NCBI GenBank assembly: GCA_002435835.1
Contig: DIVM01000361.1
Location: forward strand, 1-8,597
DNA from: Firmicutes bacterium UBA6132
Lineage (GTDB): Bacteria; Bacillota_A; Clostridia; Tissierellales; Sedimentibacteraceae
Direction of reading: 5' to 3'
Length of the DNA: 8,597 bases
How positions within the stretch are numbered: position 1 is the stretch's first letter; the number at the start of each line of letters is the position of its first letter. The position numbers were made by a program, and so were the translations under genes. This document shows, piece after piece, positions 6,803 to 8,597 of the stretch. The notes under the pieces are model-generated. The model was not told the DNA's origin. It saw only the letters and a list, made by a program, of their open reading frames with translations, and ran no database searches.

Positions 6803-6988
6803 TTATCGTCTTTTCTTATTTCTCTTAGCATAATCTTTTTCAATTTCTGATTTCCAGCTTGCATCAACTTTCTCGTCTTTTCTATAACTGCTTACAAAGC
6901 TGCAGACTGCTTCATAATTTAATTTTGTTCCTTCACTATCAGAGCAAAAATTTACAGCTCTATCCTTACTTATTCCTATTTTCGAAAC
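6803..6988 (-). pseudogene. Open frame without a start codon: 3' gene remnant or -1 frame extension of the macro-domain gene
   Basis: Between a TGA (6991-6989) and a TAA (6805-6803) there are 61 sense codons with no ATG, GTG or TTG, so normal initiation is not possible. The translation looks like a real protein end: charged and helical, with LNYEAVCSFVSSYRKDEK, then VDASWKSEIEKDYAKR and a basic KKRR tail. The frame overlaps the last four codons of the macro-domain gene. It would join that gene by a -1 shift at the CGA AAA TAG end, giving a product of about 339 residues. Either a single-base indel broke one gene, or a deletion joined the tail of an unrelated gene here, or frameshifting occurs. 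I do not recognise the family. Confidence 0.5.
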
Positions 6989-7821
6989 TCAAGTGAAATA
7001 GCTAAAGCAAGTACTGTTGTTTTTTTAGGCTTATATTCTTTGTCTATTCTTATTTTTGAAAACAATCTTCTGTCCATATTGGCTTTTTTATAAGTTTCAA
7101 CGTCTGATTTTCCTTTTTCATCGATTAATCTAAAAAGCATTTCAGAAAAAGTTTCTTCCATTTGAGAAACAACATCTTCTAATTTTCTTTTTCGTTTTAC
7201 TTTTGGACTTGATGCATAATCTTTTGTTGTTTTAAATTCAAATAAATCATAATCGCTTAAAATTCTAATATTTTCATTTAAATTATGTTCTTCAACATAT
7301 TTATCATCTATATATTTAGAAATTGAATTAAAGAGTTTTTCGCTTAATTCAAATACCTTTGCATCATAAACTACTAAATAAATCATCATTTCATTATTAA
7401 ATAGAAATTGCTCTATAGCAGATAAAGCTACTTTAAAAGCTTCATGTTTAGGATATCCATAAATACCTGATGAAATAAGAGGAAAAGCTATGGATTCTAT
7501 ATTATTTTTCTTAGCTAAATTTAAAGAATTTATATAGCAGTTGTAAAGAAGTTGTTCTTCTTCATTTTTTCCACCTTGCCATATAGGACCAACCGTATGA
7601 ATTATGTATTTAGCATAAAGGTTATACCCTTTAGTTATAACGGATTCTCCAACTTTGCAACCGCCTATTTTATCACACTCTTCTTGTAATTCTTTAAAGC
7701 CTGCTACTTTGAAGATTGCGCCACAAACTCCTCCACCCATTTTAAGAGCAGAGTTAGCAGCATTCACTATTGCATCAACTTGCATTTTTGTTATATCATT
7801 TCTCTCTATTTCAAATGGCAT
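6976..7821 (-). CDS. Macro domain protein (ADP-ribose binding/hydrolase type) with a shortened C-terminal helical domain
   Basis: Residues 1-165 form a macro domain, which binds ADP-ribose or O-acetyl-ADP-ribose and often removes ADP-ribose. Visible motifs are DAIVNAANSALKMGGGVCGA (16-35, with Asn20, Asn23 and the glycine loop), HTVGPIWQGG (75-84) and the phosphate loop PLISSGIYGYP (114-124). A charged linker (KVKRKRK) leads to a helical region, FSEMLFRLIDEKGKSDVE then YKKANMDRRLFSKIR and TTVLALAISLEF. From memory, Firmicute homologues continue here for roughly 50 more residues (an ALxLNLDE, AGYxLS, YFI-type end). This copy instead stops at FRK, so the domain looks truncated. The frame is open to 7878, but the ATG at 7821 has GGAGAAA upstream and starts MPFEIERNDI directly in the fold. 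It is divergent from the glycosyltransferase gene. Confidence 0.9.
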   Translation of the reverse strand: MPFEIERNDITKMQVDAIVNAANSALKMGGGVCGAIFKVAGFKELQEECDKIGGCKVGESVITKGYNLYAKYIIHTVGPIWQGGKNEEEQLLYNCYINSLNLAKKNNIESIAFPLISSGIYGYPKHEAFKVALSAIEQFLFNNEMMIYLVVYDAKVFELSEKLFNSISKYIDDKYVEEHNLNENIRILSDYDLFEFKTTKDYASSPKVKRKRKLEDVVSQMEETFSEMLFRLIDEKGKSDVETYKKANMDRRLFSKIRIDKEYKPKKTTVLALAISLEFRK

Positions 7822-7864
7822 GATAATTTCTCCTAATAAGTTTACTAAGATAACGTTTATGTTT

Positions 7865-7893
7865 ATTATAATATACATTTTTTAAAATAGCAA
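7865..7893 (-). promoter_or_regulatory. Promoter of the macro-domain gene
   Basis: On the minus strand TTGCTA (7893-7888), a 17-base spacer and a perfect TATAAT (7870-7865) form a strong sigma-A-type promoter. The start site should lie near 7858, about 37 bases before the ATG at 7821. This also supports 7821 over the upstream ATG at 7878, which would lie within or ahead of the promoter. Confidence 0.7.
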
Positions 7894-7913
7894 AATTAAT
7901 TGAACCAATAAAT

Positions 7914-8000
7914 GCTTTTATAGCCTAAACATCTAATTAATATAAAATCATTTTACTTAAAAAATTTATTAAATTATTTTAAACAATAATTTATAAAAGC
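7914..8000. repeat. Spaced 9-bp inverted repeat in the divergent intergenic region
   Basis: GCTTTTATA (7914-7922) and TATAAAAGC (7992-8000) are perfect inverted copies, 69 bases apart. They lie between the divergent macro-domain and glycosyltransferase genes. They could be paired binding sites for one regulator or a chance match; both contain G and C in an otherwise almost pure AT region. No clear promoter for the plus-strand gene was found. Confidence 0.3.
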
Positions 8001-8053
8001 CTTAAAATTAATAATAATATAAATTAGAGATAATTAAAAAAGGACTGATATTA

Positions 8054-8597
8054 ATGAATTTCAAAAATACAAAAAAAAATACAATTGTAAATTCATTATA
8101 TTATTTTTCTATAATGATATTATTAGTTATGATATTAAATGCTTTCAATAAAGGAATTTGGACAGATGAAGCTTATTCACTTACTATTATTAAAAATTCA
8201 TATATAGAAATTATTAAACAAACAGCTAATGATGTGCACCCTCCACTTTATTATTTTATATTAAAATTTTTTGTTGATATTTTGTTAAAATATACTTCAT
8301 TAAATGAAATAATTATCGGTAAATTAATATCAATTGTACCTTATATTATTCTTTTAATTTTATCAATAACAAAAATAAGAAAAGATTTTGGTTCAGTAAG
8401 TTCTGCTATCTTTGCAATTTGTATTGTAAGTATGCCAAATATGCTTGAATACAGTATTGAAATTAGAATGTATAGTTGGAGTATGTTGTTTGTCACTACA
8501 TCATATTTATACTGCTTTGATGTTATTAAAAACAATAGTCATCTTAGTTGGTTTATTTTTACATTATTAAGTTTACTATCAGCTTACACTCATCTGT
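8054..8597 (+). CDS. Integral-membrane glycosyltransferase, GT39/ArnT-like (GT-C fold), N-terminal part
   Basis: The first 181 codons are present and the gene leaves the window. GT-C enzymes of this kind transfer sugars from polyprenyl-phosphate carriers on the outer face of the membrane to lipids, proteins or wall polymers; the acceptor cannot be told here. A first membrane helix (about 12-31) is followed by GIWTDEAYSL with the Asp38-Glu39 pair expected at the catalytic site, then NDVHPPLYYFILKFF (60-74), the HPPLYY signature of the PMT_2/GT39-like family. More helices follow near 89-107, 115-127 and 141-155, with EYSIEIRMYSW at 132-142 matching a conserved loop. The ATG is preceded by AAGGA, nine bases away. 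It is the only plus-strand gene and diverges from the macro-domain gene. Confidence 0.88.
   Translation, partial: MNFKNTKKNTIVNSLYYFSIMILLVMILNAFNKGIWTDEAYSLTIIKNSYIEIIKQTANDVHPPLYYFILKFFVDILLKYTSLNEIIIGKLISIVPYIILLILSITKIRKDFGSVSSAIFAICIVSMPNMLEYSIEIRMYSWSMLFVTTSYLYCFDVIKNNSHLSWFIFTLLSLLSAYTHL

Noticed and set aside
6976..7821. DarTG toxin-antitoxin system, with the macro-domain protein as a DarG-like antitoxin
   Set aside because: No DarT-like ADP-ribosyltransferase lies beside it, and its C-terminal region looks like the helical domain of stand-alone Firmicute macro proteins.
7655..7885. Plus-strand open frame of 76 codons
   Set aside because: It is antisense to the macro-domain motif region and lacks coding features.
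8341..8535. Minus-strand open frame of 64 codons
   Set aside because: It is antisense to the glycosyltransferase, whose HPPLYY and EIRMY motifs show the plus strand is coding.

Overview
The window is very AT-rich and has strong AGGAGG-type ribosome binding sites, TTGNNN-17-TATAAT promoters and U-tract terminators. This points to a low-GC Firmicute, most likely a Clostridium-like anaerobe. That assignment is an inference from base composition, signals and gene families. All genes from position 1 to about 7821 run on the minus strand. The last gene runs on the plus strand and leaves the window.

Read in transcription order, the layout is as follows. (1) 8054-8597 (+) is the start of an integral-membrane GT39/ArnT-like glycosyltransferase. 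It diverges from (2) a macro-domain protein at 7821-6976, whose C-terminal helical domain stops early. (3) A 61-codon frame with no start codon (6988-6803) follows directly, overlapping the macro stop in another frame. (4) A papain/C39-like cysteine-peptidase-type gene (6719-5853) is split by one in-frame TAA at 6062-6060. (5) A YtcJ-type metal-dependent amidohydrolase (5597-3993) has its own promoter. (6) A PhzF-family isomerase/epimerase (3896-3036) has a strong promoter and a clear terminator. (7) sfsA (2914-2234). (8) A 108-residue three-helix membrane protein (2130-1804), followed by a hairpin. (9) A three-gene molybdenum hydroxylase operon: FAD subunit (1597-818), [2Fe-2S] subunit (803-351) and the N-terminus of the molybdopterin subunit (339-1, running off the edge).

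The molybdenum hydroxylase genes form one tightly spaced transcription unit, 14 and 11 bases apart, each with a strong ribosome binding site. Electrons would pass from the Mo site through two [2Fe-2S] clusters to FAD. The promoter is near consensus, and its -35 box lies inside one arm of a perfect 14-bp inverted repeat, a plausible operator. The amidohydrolase and PhzF protein are metabolic enzymes of unknown substrate and look like separate transcription units.

The most unusual part is 5853-6988. Two adjacent genes there show damage or possible recoding: the in-frame stop in the C39-like gene, and the early macro stop beside an open frame reachable by a -1 slip. No CRISPR array, tRNA, rRNA, insertion sequence or phage gene was seen. 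No stretch over 300 bases lacks a gene once the tail of the interrupted gene is counted; the longest gap, 5598-5852, holds a promoter and simple AT-rich sequence.
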